Shown here in pieces: positions 54,710 to 63,230 of a stretch of DNA of 64,000 nucleotides (positions within the stretch are counted from its first letter, which is position 1; each line of letters starts with the position of its first letter). This DNA comes from Streptomyces katrae (lineage in GTDB: Bacteria > Actinomycetota > Actinomycetes > Streptomycetales > Streptomycetaceae). The stretch lies in NCBI RefSeq assembly GCF_000717655.1, contig NZ_JNZY01000027.1, positions 1-64,000 on the forward strand, read 5' to 3'. The translations under genes were made by a program, and so were the position numbers. The notes under the pieces were generated by a model, which saw nothing but the letters and a program-made list of their open reading frames with translations, did no database searches and had not been told where the DNA came from.

Positions 54710-55501
54710 ATGGAAATGAATGCCTCTTACACCAGGTTCGTCGCGGTCGGCGACTCCTTCACCGAAGGCATGTCCGACCTGCTGCCCGACGGCTCTTACC
54801 GGGGCTGGGCCGATCTGCTGGCCGCCCGCCTCGCGGCGCGCGAGCCGGGGTTCCGGTACGCGAACCTCGCGGTCCGCGGGAAGCTGATCGGGCAGATAGC
54901 CGAGGACCAGGTCCCGGCCGCGGCGGCGATGCGCGCCGATGTGGTGACCCTGGTGGGAGGCCTCAACGACGCGCTGCGTCCGAAGGTCGACATGGGCCGG
55001 GTGCGCGGGCACCTCGAGGAGGCCGTGGGGCTGCTGGCGCCCACCTGCAAGACGCTGGTGCTGATGCGCTCCCCGGGGCGCAACGGGCCGGTGATGGACC
55101 GTTTCCGGCCGCGCATGGAGGAGCTCTTCGCCCTCATCGAGGAGCTCGCCGCCCGGCACGGAGCCCTGGTGGTGGACCTGTACGGGGCCGCCGTACTCGC
55201 CGACCCCCGCATGTGGGACGTCGACCGGCTGCACCTGACGCCCGAGGGCCACCGCCGGGTGGCCGAGGCGGTCTGGCAGACGCTGGGCCTGCCGCCCGAG
55301 CAGGACTGGCGCGCCGCCCTCCCGCCCGCGGTGCCCCCGGGCTGGGCCGTGCGCCGCTCGCAGGACCTGAGCTTCGCGCGGCAGCACCTGCTGCCCTGGG
55401 TAGGCCGCCGGCTGACGGGCCGCTCCTCGGGGGACGGCCGCCCGGCCAAGCGCCCGGAGCTGCTGCCGTACGAGGCCGTCGCGGGCGAGCGGCTCTCGTA
55501 G
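54710..55501 (+). CDS. SGNH/GDSL-family hydrolase
   Basis: The 263-residue enzyme starts at ATG 54710 (or ATG 54716). Block I is VAVGDSFTEGM with the nucleophilic Ser; block II Gly is in NLAVRGK, block III is GGLND, and block V is DVDRLHLTPEGH with catalytic Asp and His. It has no signal peptide, so it is an intracellular esterase or lipase-type hydrolase of unknown substrate. It lies just upstream of purB. Confidence 0.9.
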   Translation: MEMNASYTRFVAVGDSFTEGMSDLLPDGSYRGWADLLAARLAAREPGFRYANLAVRGKLIGQIAEDQVPAAAAMRADVVTLVGGLNDALRPKVDMGRVRGHLEEAVGLLAPTCKTLVLMRSPGRNGPVMDRFRPRMEELFALIEELAARHGALVVDLYGAAVLADPRMWDVDRLHLTPEGHRRVAEAVWQTLGLPPEQDWRAALPPAVPPGWAVRRSQDLSFARQHLLPWVGRRLTGRSSGDGRPAKRPELLPYEAVAGERLS

Positions 55502-55531
55502 CAAGACACAATCCGGGGCGGGGTCCCTACC

Positions 55532-55564
55532 TGCGTAAACGCACAGCTGCGGCCCAAGTAGAAT
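55532..55564 (+). promoter_or_regulatory. purB promoter, probably leaderless
   Basis: TAGAAT (55559-55564) is a strong -10 box only 8 bp before the GTG start at 55573, so the transcript should begin at or within a base or two of the start codon and no ribosome site is present. The palindrome TGCGTAAACGCA (55532-55543) spans the -35 position and may be an operator. Confidence 0.55.
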
Positions 55565-55572
55565 CCCTACAC

Positions 55573-57006
55573 GTGACAGCCAAGCCCCGCATCCCCAATG
55601 TCCTGGCCGGCCGCTACGCCTCCGCGGAGCTCGCCGTCCTGTGGTCCCCCGAGTACAAGGTGACGCTGGAGCGGCGGCTGTGGCTCGCCGTCCTCCGCGC
55701 CCAGAAGGACCTCGGCATCGACGTCCCGGACGCCGCCCTCGCCGACTACGAGCGTGTCCTGGAGACGGTCGACCTCGCCTCCATCGCCGAGCGCGAGAAG
55801 GTCACCCGGCACGACGTGAAGGCCCGCATCGAGGAGTTCAACGCCCTCGCCGGCCACGAGCACGTCCACAAGGGCATGACTTCCCGCGACCTCACCGAGA
55901 ACGTCGAGCAGCTGCAGATCCGGCTCTCGCTGGAGCTGGCCCGCGACCGCACGGTCGCCGTCCTGGCGCGTCTCGGCAAGCTGGCCGGCGAGCACGCCGA
56001 GCTGGTCATGGCCGGCCGCTCCCACAACGTCGCCGCGCAGGCGACGACCCTGGGCAAGCGCTTCGCCACCGCGGCCGACGAGCTGCTGGTCGCCTACGAC
56101 CGCCTGGAGGACCTGCTCGGCCGCTACCCGCTGCGCGGGATCAAGGGCCCGGTCGGCACCGCCCAGGACATGCTCGACTTGCTCGGCGGCGACGCCGCCA
56201 AGCTCGCCGACCTGGAGCAGCGGATCGCCGCCCACCTCGGCTTCGCCCAGGCCTTCACCTCGGTCGGCCAGGTCTACCCCCGCTCGCTCGACTACGACGT
56301 GGTCACCGCGCTGGTGCAGCTGGCCGCCGCCCCCTCGTCGATCGCGAAGACGATCCGCCTGATGGCCGGCCACGAGCTGGTCACCGAGGGCTTCAAGCCC
56401 GGCCAGGTCGGCTCCTCCGCGATGCCGCACAAGATGAACACCCGCTCCTGCGAGCGCGTCAACGGCCTGATGGTCATCCTGCGCGGCTACGCCTCGATGA
56501 CCGGCGAGCTGGCGGGCGACCAGTGGAACGAGGGCGACGTCTCCTGCTCCGTGGTCCGCCGGGTGGCCCTGCCCGACGCGTTCTTCGCGTTCGACGGCCT
56601 GCTCGAGACCTTCCTGACCGTCCTCGACGAATTCGGCGCCTTCCCGGCGGTCGTGGCCCGCGAGCTGGACCGCTACCTGCCGTTCCTCGCGACCACCAAG
56701 GTCCTGATGGGCGCGGTGCGGGCGGGTGTCGGCCGCGAGGCCGCGCACGAGGTCATCAAGGAGCACGCGGTGGCCTCCGCGCTCGCCATGCGCGAGCAGG
56801 GCGCCGAGCGCAACGAGTTGCTGGACAAGCTGGCCGCCGACGAGCGCATGCCGCTCGACCGGGCCCAGCTCGACGCCCTGATGGCCGACAAGCTGTCCTT
56901 CACGGGCGCCGCCGGTGACCAGGTCGCCGCGGTGGTCTCCCGTATCGAGGCGATCGCCAAGCAGCACCCGGAGGCAGCCGGGTACACGCCGGGGTCGATC
57001 CTCTGA
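55573..57006 (+). CDS. purB: Adenylosuccinate lyase
   Basis: The 477-residue enzyme starts at GTG 55573 (MTAKPRIPNVLAGRYAS). Fumarase/ASL signatures are TSRDLTENVEQLQI, GRSHNVAAQ and GSSAMPHKMNTRSCER with catalytic Ser, and KGPVGTAQ. It cleaves SAICAR to AICAR and adenylosuccinate to AMP in purine synthesis. The mug-like gene follows directly. Confidence 0.96.
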   Translation: MTAKPRIPNVLAGRYASAELAVLWSPEYKVTLERRLWLAVLRAQKDLGIDVPDAALADYERVLETVDLASIAEREKVTRHDVKARIEEFNALAGHEHVHKGMTSRDLTENVEQLQIRLSLELARDRTVAVLARLGKLAGEHAELVMAGRSHNVAAQATTLGKRFATAADELLVAYDRLEDLLGRYPLRGIKGPVGTAQDMLDLLGGDAAKLADLEQRIAAHLGFAQAFTSVGQVYPRSLDYDVVTALVQLAAAPSSIAKTIRLMAGHELVTEGFKPGQVGSSAMPHKMNTRSCERVNGLMVILRGYASMTGELAGDQWNEGDVSCSVVRRVALPDAFFAFDGLLETFLTVLDEFGAFPAVVARELDRYLPFLATTKVLMGAVRAGVGREAAHEVIKEHAVASALAMREQGAERNELLDKLAADERMPLDRAQLDALMADKLSFTGAAGDQVAAVVSRIEAIAKQHPEAAGYTPGSIL

Positions 57007-57050
57007 CCCCCGAGGAGCTGAGCGCCGCCCGTGACCGCGTCATCCCGGAC

Positions 57051-57545
57051 GTGGTCGCGGGCGGTCTGCGCGTGCTGTTCTGCGGGATCAACCCGGGTCT
57101 CCTCTCCGCCGCGACGGGCCATCACTTCGCCCGCCCCGGCAATCGTTTCTGGCCCGTCCTGCACCTGTCCGGTTTCACTCCGCGACGCTTCGCCCCCGCG
57201 GAGCAGGAGGAGCTGCTGGCCTACCGACTCGGCATCACCAACGTCGTGGCCCGCGCCACGGCCCGGGCCGACGAGCTGAGCGCCGAGGAGTTCCGCGAGG
57301 GCGGCCGCATCCTGACCGCCAAGGTGGAACAGCTGCGCCCGCAATGGCTGGCGGTCGTCGGTGTCACCGCGTACCGCACGGCTTTTGGCGAGCGCAAGGC
57401 CCAGATCGGCCCCCAGGACCGGACCATCGGCTCCACCCGCATCTGGGCGCTCCCCAACCCCAGCGGCCTCAACGCCCACTGGACGGCAGAATCCATGGCC
57501 CAGGAGTACGCCCGCCTCCGCGCGGCCGCCGAGGCAACCCCCTAG
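57051..57545 (+). CDS. mug: Mismatch-specific uracil/thymine-DNA glycosylase
   Basis: A Mug-type DNA repair glycosylase: LRVLFCGINPGLLSAATGHHFARPGNRFWPVLH, the motif NPGL with catalytic Asn, and IWALPNPSGLNAHW. It excises U or T mispaired with G. GTG 57051 gives 164 residues, but the frame is coding-like back to CTG 57003 (LTPEELSAARDRVIPD, a typical Streptomyces N-terminus), which overlaps the purB stop as CTGA; a CTG start is therefore likely. Its stop shares the CTAG of the opposite gene. Confidence 0.88.
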   Translation: MVAGGLRVLFCGINPGLLSAATGHHFARPGNRFWPVLHLSGFTPRRFAPAEQEELLAYRLGITNVVARATARADELSAEEFREGGRILTAKVEQLRPQWLAVVGVTAYRTAFGERKAQIGPQDRTIGSTRIWALPNPSGLNAHWTAESMAQEYARLRAAAEATP

Positions 57546-57976
57546 GGCGGGTCGATCACCGTCACCGCGGCCATGAGCTGCGGTGAGTGGTCGGCCCCCC
57601 ACCGGGCCTCGTAGATGGCGACCCAGCGGTCCCCGGCCCGCCACAGGTGCAGGTGGTCGCTCGTGTCGCCGATCTCCTGCCACGGCTGCGCCACCTCCCC
57701 GGACTCCGCCCGCAGCTTCAGGCTGCCGAGCGTGAACCGGTCGGGCTTGCCCCACCGCTCCTCGAGCCGCTGGGTCAGGGCCTCGTACTCTGCGGACACC
57801 TGGTCCTCGTGCGCCAGGCGGTCGGCCGCGTCCTCGTCCCCGTACCACCGGCTCCCGCCCAGCTCGGCGAGGTGGTAGCCGGGCCCGCTGATGCCCACTT
57901 CGGACCTGCTCCGGACATCAGGGAAGTCACGTGTCCGGAGCCGGTCGATCGTGTCGAGATGCTCTGCCGTGGTCAT
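57542..57976 (-). CDS. Hypothetical protein of 144 aa
   Basis: ATG 57976 opens MTTAEHLDTIDRLRTRDFP. The rest is an alpha/beta protein with GPGYHLAELGG, a helical middle rich in Glu/Arg, and a C-terminal strand set (DHLHLWRAGDRWVAIYEARWG). No signal or membrane segment. I do not recognise it. The stop overlaps that of mug by 4 bp (both stops are read from CTAG), with no terminator between the convergent genes. Confidence 0.65.
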   Translation of the reverse strand: MTTAEHLDTIDRLRTRDFPDVRSRSEVGISGPGYHLAELGGSRWYGDEDAADRLAHEDQVSAEYEALTQRLEERWGKPDRFTLGSLKLRAESGEVAQPWQEIGDTSDHLHLWRAGDRWVAIYEARWGADHSPQLMAAVTVIDPP

Positions 57977-58016
57977 GCCGTCAGTATCCAGGGATGCACT
58001 GACAACTGGCTCCGCG

Positions 58017-58766
58017 TCACGCGTCCCGTCGGCGTACCGCCGTCCAGCCGCCGGCGAGCGCGGCCAGCGCCCACAGCGCCAGCACCCCGAGGCCGCTCCA
58101 GGGACCGAGCCGACCGGTGGAGTCCAGGTGCATGACGAGCTGCCCGGCCTGGTCCGGCAGGAACTCGGCCGCACCGCCGGCAGCCTGGCCGATGATGAAC
58201 GGAACCATGACGACGAAGGGTATGAGCACACTCAGCACGACCGCAGCACTGCGCAGCACCGCCGTCAGCCCGGCCGCGAACAGGGCCATGAGCGTGAGGT
58301 ACGCACCGCTGCCGAACACGGCGCGGAGAGACCCCGGGTCCCCCAGCGAGAGCGCGTGCCCACCCATCGGCACCTGGCCCAGGACGAAGGTGAGAAGGCC
58401 GGTGACCTCGCCGACCACGAAGGCGAGTGCACCCACCACGGCGATCTTCGACAGGTAGAAGCGGGTACGGTTCGGCACCGCGGTCAGCGAGGTACCGAGG
58501 GCGCCGTTGTGGAATTCGGCGGACAGCGCGCTCGCCCCGAAGGCGAAGGCCGCTATCTGGCCGAAGTTGATGCCGTAGAAGGCCCCGAGGAGCGGATCGT
58601 CCCCCATGGTGCCGGCTCCGGCCTCGCCTATCGCCGCGGCCGCGAGCACCTGGATCCCCACCGTCGCGACGAGGACGGCGATCAGCGCCCCGAAGGTGCC
58701 GCGAAGGGACCGTATCTTGATCCATTCCGAGTGCAGGACGGGGACGGTGGGCAGGGCAGAGCTCAT
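58017..58766 (-). CDS. ABC-2 type transporter permease
   Basis: The 249-residue protein has six hydrophobic segments in the pattern of ABC-2 export permeases, beginning with SEWIKIRSLRGTFGALIAVLVATVG and with AEFHNGALGTSLTAVPNR between helices two and three. It forms the membrane part of the exporter whose ATPase is encoded upstream, 28 bp away. Confidence 0.9.
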   Translation of the reverse strand: MSSALPTVPVLHSEWIKIRSLRGTFGALIAVLVATVGIQVLAAAAIGEAGAGTMGDDPLLGAFYGINFGQIAAFAFGASALSAEFHNGALGTSLTAVPNRTRFYLSKIAVVGALAFVVGEVTGLLTFVLGQVPMGGHALSLGDPGSLRAVFGSGAYLTLMALFAAGLTAVLRSAAVVLSVLIPFVVMVPFIIGQAAGGAAEFLPDQAGQLVMHLDSTGRLGPWSGLGVLALWALAALAGGWTAVRRRDA

Positions 58767-58794
58767 GGCGAAGCCTCCTGAGTGAGAGGGATGG

Positions 58795-59706
58795 TCAGTG
58801 GGTGGCGGCGAACTGGGCGTGGTCGGCGGTGAGGTCGAGATAGGCCTGCTCCAGCGAGGCGCGTTCGTCGGAGAGTTCCAGTACGGGGATGCCCTCGCGG
58901 GCTGCCATGCCGCCGAGCTGCTCGGCCCGTATGCCGTCCACGGTCCAGCGCCCGTCGTCGGCGCTCGCCATTTCGAAACCGTCCCGGGCCAGGGCGGCCC
59001 GGAGCCGGACCGGGTCGGAGGTGCGCAGGCGTACCTTCGGGGTGCTGCGGGCTTCGATGAACTCCTCCATCGAGGAGTCGGCCAGCAGCCGACCCCGCCC
59101 GAGCACGACCAAGTGGTCGGCGAGCGCCGCGGTCTCGGACATCAGATGGCTGGAGACGAGCACCGTGCGGCCCTCGGCGGCGAGGCTCCGCATCAGCTCC
59201 CGGATCCAGATGATGCCTTCGGGGTCGAGGCCGTTGGTCGGCTCGTCCAGCAGCAGCACCGCGGGATCACCCAGCAGCGCGGCCGCGATGCCGAGACGTT
59301 GCCGCATGCCGAGCGAGAAGGTCTTGATCCGGCGCCTGCCCGCCGAGGCGATTCCGGCCTGCTCCAGTACTTCTTCGACCCGGCGCACCGGGATGCGATG
59401 GGCGGCGGCGAGGAGGCACAGGTGGTCCCGCGCGGTGCGCCCGCCGTGGGCCGCCTGTGCGTCCAGGAGCGCGCCCACCCGGTGGAGCGGGTCGGGGAGG
59501 TCGGTGAACCGCGCGCCACCGATGGTGGCCGTCCCGGAGGTGACCCGGTCCAGGCCCAGCAGCAGGCGCATCGTGGTGGACTTCCCGGCGCCGTTGGGCC
59601 CGAGGAATCCGGTGACCCGCCCGGGCATTACGTCGAAGGTGAGGTGGTCCACGGCCCGGGTCCGGCCGTATTCCTTGGTCAGTTCTCGGATCTCGATGCT
59701 GTTCAT
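58795..59706 (-). CDS. ABC transporter ATP-binding protein
   Basis: The 303-residue ATPase has Walker A GPNGAGKST, signature FSLGMRQRLGIAAALLG (LGMRQ variant of the LSGGQ motif), Walker B AVLLLDEPTNGLDPEG and the switch His in SSHLMSE. The C-terminal 80 residues are a regulatory tail common in drug and bacteriocin-type exporters. It starts at ATG 59706, divergent from a two-component system, which suggests control of the exporter by that system, as in antibiotic-responsive BceAB-like or NarL-type modules. Confidence 0.95.
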   Translation of the reverse strand: MNSIEIRELTKEYGRTRAVDHLTFDVMPGRVTGFLGPNGAGKSTTMRLLLGLDRVTSGTATIGGARFTDLPDPLHRVGALLDAQAAHGGRTARDHLCLLAAAHRIPVRRVEEVLEQAGIASAGRRRIKTFSLGMRQRLGIAAALLGDPAVLLLDEPTNGLDPEGIIWIRELMRSLAAEGRTVLVSSHLMSETAALADHLVVLGRGRLLADSSMEEFIEARSTPKVRLRTSDPVRLRAALARDGFEMASADDGRWTVDGIRAEQLGGMAAREGIPVLELSDERASLEQAYLDLTADHAQFAATH

Positions 59707-59759
59707 GACTCAAGACTCGCCGCCCGTCCCACACCCTTCCCTCCCCCATGCGAGGGTGC

Positions 59760-59783
59760 CGTCTCCCCCACGTGGGGGAGACG
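59760..59783. promoter_or_regulatory. 24-bp perfect palindrome, probable operator
   Basis: The arm CGTCTCCCCCAC (59760-59771) is followed at once by its exact complement. It lies in the 108-bp gap between the exporter ATPase start (59706) and the sensor kinase start (59815). A degenerate copy, CTCCCCCATGCGAGGG, is found about 20 bp to the left. This is a likely binding site of the NarL-type regulator encoded here. Confidence 0.6.
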
Positions 59784-59814
59784 CGGCCAGGTCGCACACT
59801 GCAACGATGGGGGC

Positions 59815-60990
59815 ATGTACCGACTGCTCCGTGCCCCGCTCCAACCGGTGACCTACTCACGCTGGTTGCATCTGTGCGTGCCCGTGCTGCTGCTGGCCCT
59901 GTGGATGTTCATAGAGCCTGCGTGGCCGTGGATGCCGTTGGTCATCGTCATACCGTTCGGCCTGGTGCCGTGGGTGCGGCTGGCGGAAGGACTGCAGGCG
60001 CAGTTCCTGCTCACGCCGCACGACCGCGACACCCCTGACAGCGGCATCAGTGCTGCGCCGTCGGCGCGGTGGGGTGACCGGTGGCGGACGCTGTTGTGGC
60101 TCGAGGCACGGCTCGTCATCGCGCTCGCCGCCATGGCCGCGACCGTATGGCTCCCGACGGTGACGGTCGAACTGATCGCGGCGGCGCTCGGACACCCGCT
60201 CGGCTCGGACCTCATGATCCCCTTCGCTCCGCCGCGTTGGGCCGCCGCGCTCCTCGTTCCGGTGCCGTTGGTCCTTCTCATCGTCATAGTGGTGCTGCTC
60301 GGCGAGCTGGTCACCGCGGTCGCGCGCCGGCTGCTGGGGCCTTCGGCCGCCGAGCGGCTCACCGCTCTGGAGGCCCGCACCGAGCAGCTGTTGGAGCGCA
60401 CTCGCATCGCGCGGGAGCTGCACGATTCGATCGGGCACGCTCTGACGGTGGCCGTGGTGCAGGCGGGGGCGGCCCGGGCAGCCGGCGACCCGGAGTTCAC
60501 CGACCGGGCGCTGAGTGCGATCGAGGAGACGGGCCGGACCGCGCTGGAGGACCTGGAACGGGTGCTGCTGGTCCTGCGGGAGTCGGCGCAGCCCGTCTCG
60601 CAGCGGCCGACGCTGGCGGAGGCCGACCGGCTGCTGGAGTCGGCCCGGGCCTCAGGGGCGGAGGTGGACGCTCAACTGACGGGACAACTGGAGCAGTTGC
60701 CGGGCCCGGTCACCCGGGAGGGCTATCGGATCCTGCAGGAGGCGCTCACGAACGTGTTGCGGCACTGCGGTCCGGTGCCGGTCCGGGTCCGGGTGGAGAT
60801 GGCCGTCGGCAGGCTGGACATGGAGGTCACGAACCCGCTGCCGGACGGGCCCGCCTTCATCCCCGGCAGGGGGAGCGGGCTGCGCGGGATGCGGGAGCGG
60901 GCCGCACTGCTCGGCGGCGAGGCCGAGACCGGGCCGTTCGAGGGCGGTTGGAGAGTGCGCGCCCGACTACCGCTGGAGCGAATACGCTGA
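59815..60990 (+). CDS. Sensor histidine kinase of the exporter module
   Basis: The 391-residue HisKA_3 kinase starts at ATG 59815. Four membrane helices in two pairs (about 15-60 and 95-165) have only short outer loops. The phospho-acceptor is His203 (IARELHDSIGHAL); the ATPase domain has EALTNVLRHC and GSGLRGMRERAALLGG. It lacks an extracellular sensor domain, as in kinases that sense through a partner transporter. The response regulator follows after 4 bp. Confidence 0.92.
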   Translation: MYRLLRAPLQPVTYSRWLHLCVPVLLLALWMFIEPAWPWMPLVIVIPFGLVPWVRLAEGLQAQFLLTPHDRDTPDSGISAAPSARWGDRWRTLLWLEARLVIALAAMAATVWLPTVTVELIAAALGHPLGSDLMIPFAPPRWAAALLVPVPLVLLIVIVVLLGELVTAVARRLLGPSAAERLTALEARTEQLLERTRIARELHDSIGHALTVAVVQAGAARAAGDPEFTDRALSAIEETGRTALEDLERVLLVLRESAQPVSQRPTLAEADRLLESARASGAEVDAQLTGQLEQLPGPVTREGYRILQEALTNVLRHCGPVPVRVRVEMAVGRLDMEVTNPLPDGPAFIPGRGSGLRGMRERAALLGGEAETGPFEGGWRVRARLPLERIR

Positions 60991-60994
60991 CCGG

Positions 60995-61645
60995 ATGCCG
61001 GTCACCGTTCTGCTCGTCGATGACGAACCCCTGGTGCGCGCGGGTCTGCGTGCCGTCCTGGATGCCCAGCCCGACATCGAAGTGGTGGGTGAGGCGGCCG
61101 ACGGAGCCTCCGTCGTCCCGCTCGTGCGGCAGCTGAGGCCGGACGTGGTGGCCATGGACGTGCGGATGCCGCTGCTCGACGGGATCGAGGCGACGCGGGC
61201 CGTGCTGCGGACCGTGGACTCCCCTCCGAAGATCCTCGTGGTGACCACGTTCGAGAACGACGAGTACGTGTACCAGGCGCTGCGGGCCGGGGCGGACGGG
61301 TTCCTGCTGAAGCGGGCCCGCCCCTCCGAGATCGTGCACGCGGTACGGCTGGTGGCTGAGGGCGAGACGCTGCTGTTCCCGGCGGCCGTGCGGGCGCTGG
61401 CCGCCGAGTACGGGAACCGGCAGGCGCGGGCGGTGCTGGAGCGGGCCGCGCTGACCGAGCGGGAGGAGGCGGTGCTGCGGCTGATGGCACGCGGGCTGAC
61501 GAACGTCGAGATCGCCAAGGAGCTGATCGTCGGCACGGAAACGGTGAAGTCCCATGTGAGCGCGATTCTGGGCAAGCTGGGGGCGCGGGACCGGACCCAG
61601 GCCGTGATCGCGGCGTACGAGTCGGGATTCGTCGCCCCGGCTTGA
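60995..61645 (+). CDS. NarL/LuxR-family response regulator of the exporter module
   Basis: The 216-residue regulator has a receiver with Asp9/Asp10, phospho-acceptor Asp55 (VAMDVRMP) and Lys in GFLLKRARP, and a LuxR helix-turn-helix (LTEREEAVLRLMARGLTNVEIAKELIVGTETVKSHVSAIL). It is phosphorylated by the kinase encoded upstream and probably activates the divergent ABC exporter through the palindrome at 59760. Confidence 0.94.
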   Translation: MPVTVLLVDDEPLVRAGLRAVLDAQPDIEVVGEAADGASVVPLVRQLRPDVVAMDVRMPLLDGIEATRAVLRTVDSPPKILVVTTFENDEYVYQALRAGADGFLLKRARPSEIVHAVRLVAEGETLLFPAAVRALAAEYGNRQARAVLERAALTEREEAVLRLMARGLTNVEIAKELIVGTETVKSHVSAILGKLGARDRTQAVIAAYESGFVAPA

Positions 61646-61776
61646 GCCGCCGCGGCCTGAGTCGCGCCGACCAGGGGGAAAAGCGGTTCCGGCCGATGGG
61701 GGGGGCTGGTTCTCGCCCCGGCCCCGGGGGCGCAGTACCATCCGGCAGACAAGCTCGCTAGCTGGGAGGACACACG

Positions 61777-62934
61777 TTGGGGCAGCTGACCGGCGGGGAT
61801 CCCTCTCTGCTCCGGCGGATCAATTCGGCCGTGGTGCTGCGTGCACTGCGGGCGGCGGAATCGCCGACGCTCACCGACCTCACCCGGGTGACCGGGCTGT
61901 CCCGGCCGACCGTCGAAGGCGTGGTGGAAGGGCTGATCGGGACCGGGCTCGTCGTCGAGGCGGGCGCGGAGGAGGGTGCACGGCGCCAGGGGCGGCCGGC
62001 CAGGCGCTACCGGTTCCGGGCCGAGGCGGGGCACCTCCTCGGCATCGAGATCGGCTCGCACCGGGTCGCGGTGCTGCTGTCCGGGCTGGACGGGCGGGTG
62101 ATCGGCGCCGGCACCAAGGAGGTCGCCGAGACGGCGTCCGCCGACGAGCGGCTGGAGCGGGTGCGGGCCGCGGTGGCCGATCTGCTGCGGCGGGCCGGCG
62201 TACCGCGCGATTCCCTGCGGGCGGTCGGCGTCGGCAGCCCCGGCATCGTGGAGGCGGACGGCACCGTACGCCTCGGCACGGCTCTGCCCGGCTGGACGGG
62301 ACTGCCGCTCGGCGAGCGGCTGCGGCGCTCGTTCCGCTGCCCGGTGCAGGTGGAGAACGACGCCAATGCGGCCGCGGTCGCCGAGCACTGGAAGGGCGCG
62401 GCGCGGGACACCGACGACATGGTGTTCGTGATGGCGGGGCTCAGCCCCGGGGCGGGTTCGCTGATCGGAGGCCGCCTGCACCGGGGGTTCGGCGGGGCGG
62501 CCGGAGAGATCGGTGCGCTGCACCTGCTGGGCCGTGACGTCACGCCCGAGAAGCTGCTGTCGACGACCGGCGAGCCGCTTCATCCGCTGGACGAACAGGC
62601 AGTGGCCGAGGTGTTCGCCATGGCCAAGCGGGGCGACGAGCAGGCCGTGGCCGCGGTGGAGCGCTTCATCCAGCGGCTGGTCCACGATGTGGCGGCGCTG
62701 GTCCTGGCCATGGATCCGGAGCTGGTTGTGGTCGGTGGCTGGGCGGCCGGCCTCAACGGGGTGCTGGATCCCCTGCGCCGGGAGCTGGAGCGCTACTGCC
62801 TGCGCCCCCCGCGCGTGGCGCAGTCCCTGCTCGGCGAGGCCGCGGTGGCCACCGGAGCCCTGCGCCTGGCGCTGGACCATGTCGAGGAAGAGCTCTTCGC
62901 GGTGGAAAAAACGGTCACCACCCGCCGCCGCTGA
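61777..62934 (+). CDS. ROK-family transcriptional regulator with altered zinc motif
   Basis: A 385-residue ROK protein starts at TTG 61777 behind GGGAGG. A winged helix (LLRRINSAVVLRALRAAESPTLTDLTRVTGLSRPTVEGVVEGL) is fused to the sugar-kinase-like domain with ENDANAAAVAEH and GLSPGAGSLIGGRL. The usual Cys cluster CxCGxxGC after GAAGEIG is missing; the region instead reads ALHLLGRDVTPEKLL. It is probably a sugar- or sugar-phosphate-responsive regulator, with no kinase role. A GntR gene converges on it. Confidence 0.88.
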   Translation: MGQLTGGDPSLLRRINSAVVLRALRAAESPTLTDLTRVTGLSRPTVEGVVEGLIGTGLVVEAGAEEGARRQGRPARRYRFRAEAGHLLGIEIGSHRVAVLLSGLDGRVIGAGTKEVAETASADERLERVRAAVADLLRRAGVPRDSLRAVGVGSPGIVEADGTVRLGTALPGWTGLPLGERLRRSFRCPVQVENDANAAAVAEHWKGAARDTDDMVFVMAGLSPGAGSLIGGRLHRGFGGAAGEIGALHLLGRDVTPEKLLSTTGEPLHPLDEQAVAEVFAMAKRGDEQAVAAVERFIQRLVHDVAALVLAMDPELVVVGGWAAGLNGVLDPLRRELERYCLRPPRVAQSLLGEAAVATGALRLALDHVEEELFAVEKTVTTRRR

Positions 62935-63179
62935 CGGCATCCCGGCGGCCACCTGCGATCCGTCTTCGGCCCGAGCTCGCCGCGGACGCGGTCCCAGCCC
63001 GTCTCGGCCACCACCGCCGAAAGGTTCTGGGCTCCGGCCCGGTGCCGGTCGGCGGGCTCGGGGCCCGGAGCCACCGTCGGGAGAGCCCGGCTCCCCCCGG
63101 CCCGGCCTGCCGCGGGGCGACCGGCCCTCGGGCGTCGGCCCGCCGGGGGTCGGAGAACGCGGTGAGCCCCGGGAACGCC

Positions 63180-63218
63180 GAACGGCCCTGGTCCGGAGGT
63201 GCCGGAGTCGGGCCGTTC
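63180..63218. terminator. Two-way terminator between the ROK and GntR genes
   Basis: GAACGGCCC (63180-63188) and GGGCCGTTC (63210-63218) are perfect 9-bp arms, with a further TCCGG/CCGGA stem inside. The rest of the 296-base gap (62935-63230) is very GC-rich, with no plausible gene. Confidence 0.7.
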
Positions 63219-63230
63219 AGGGGCAGGGGG

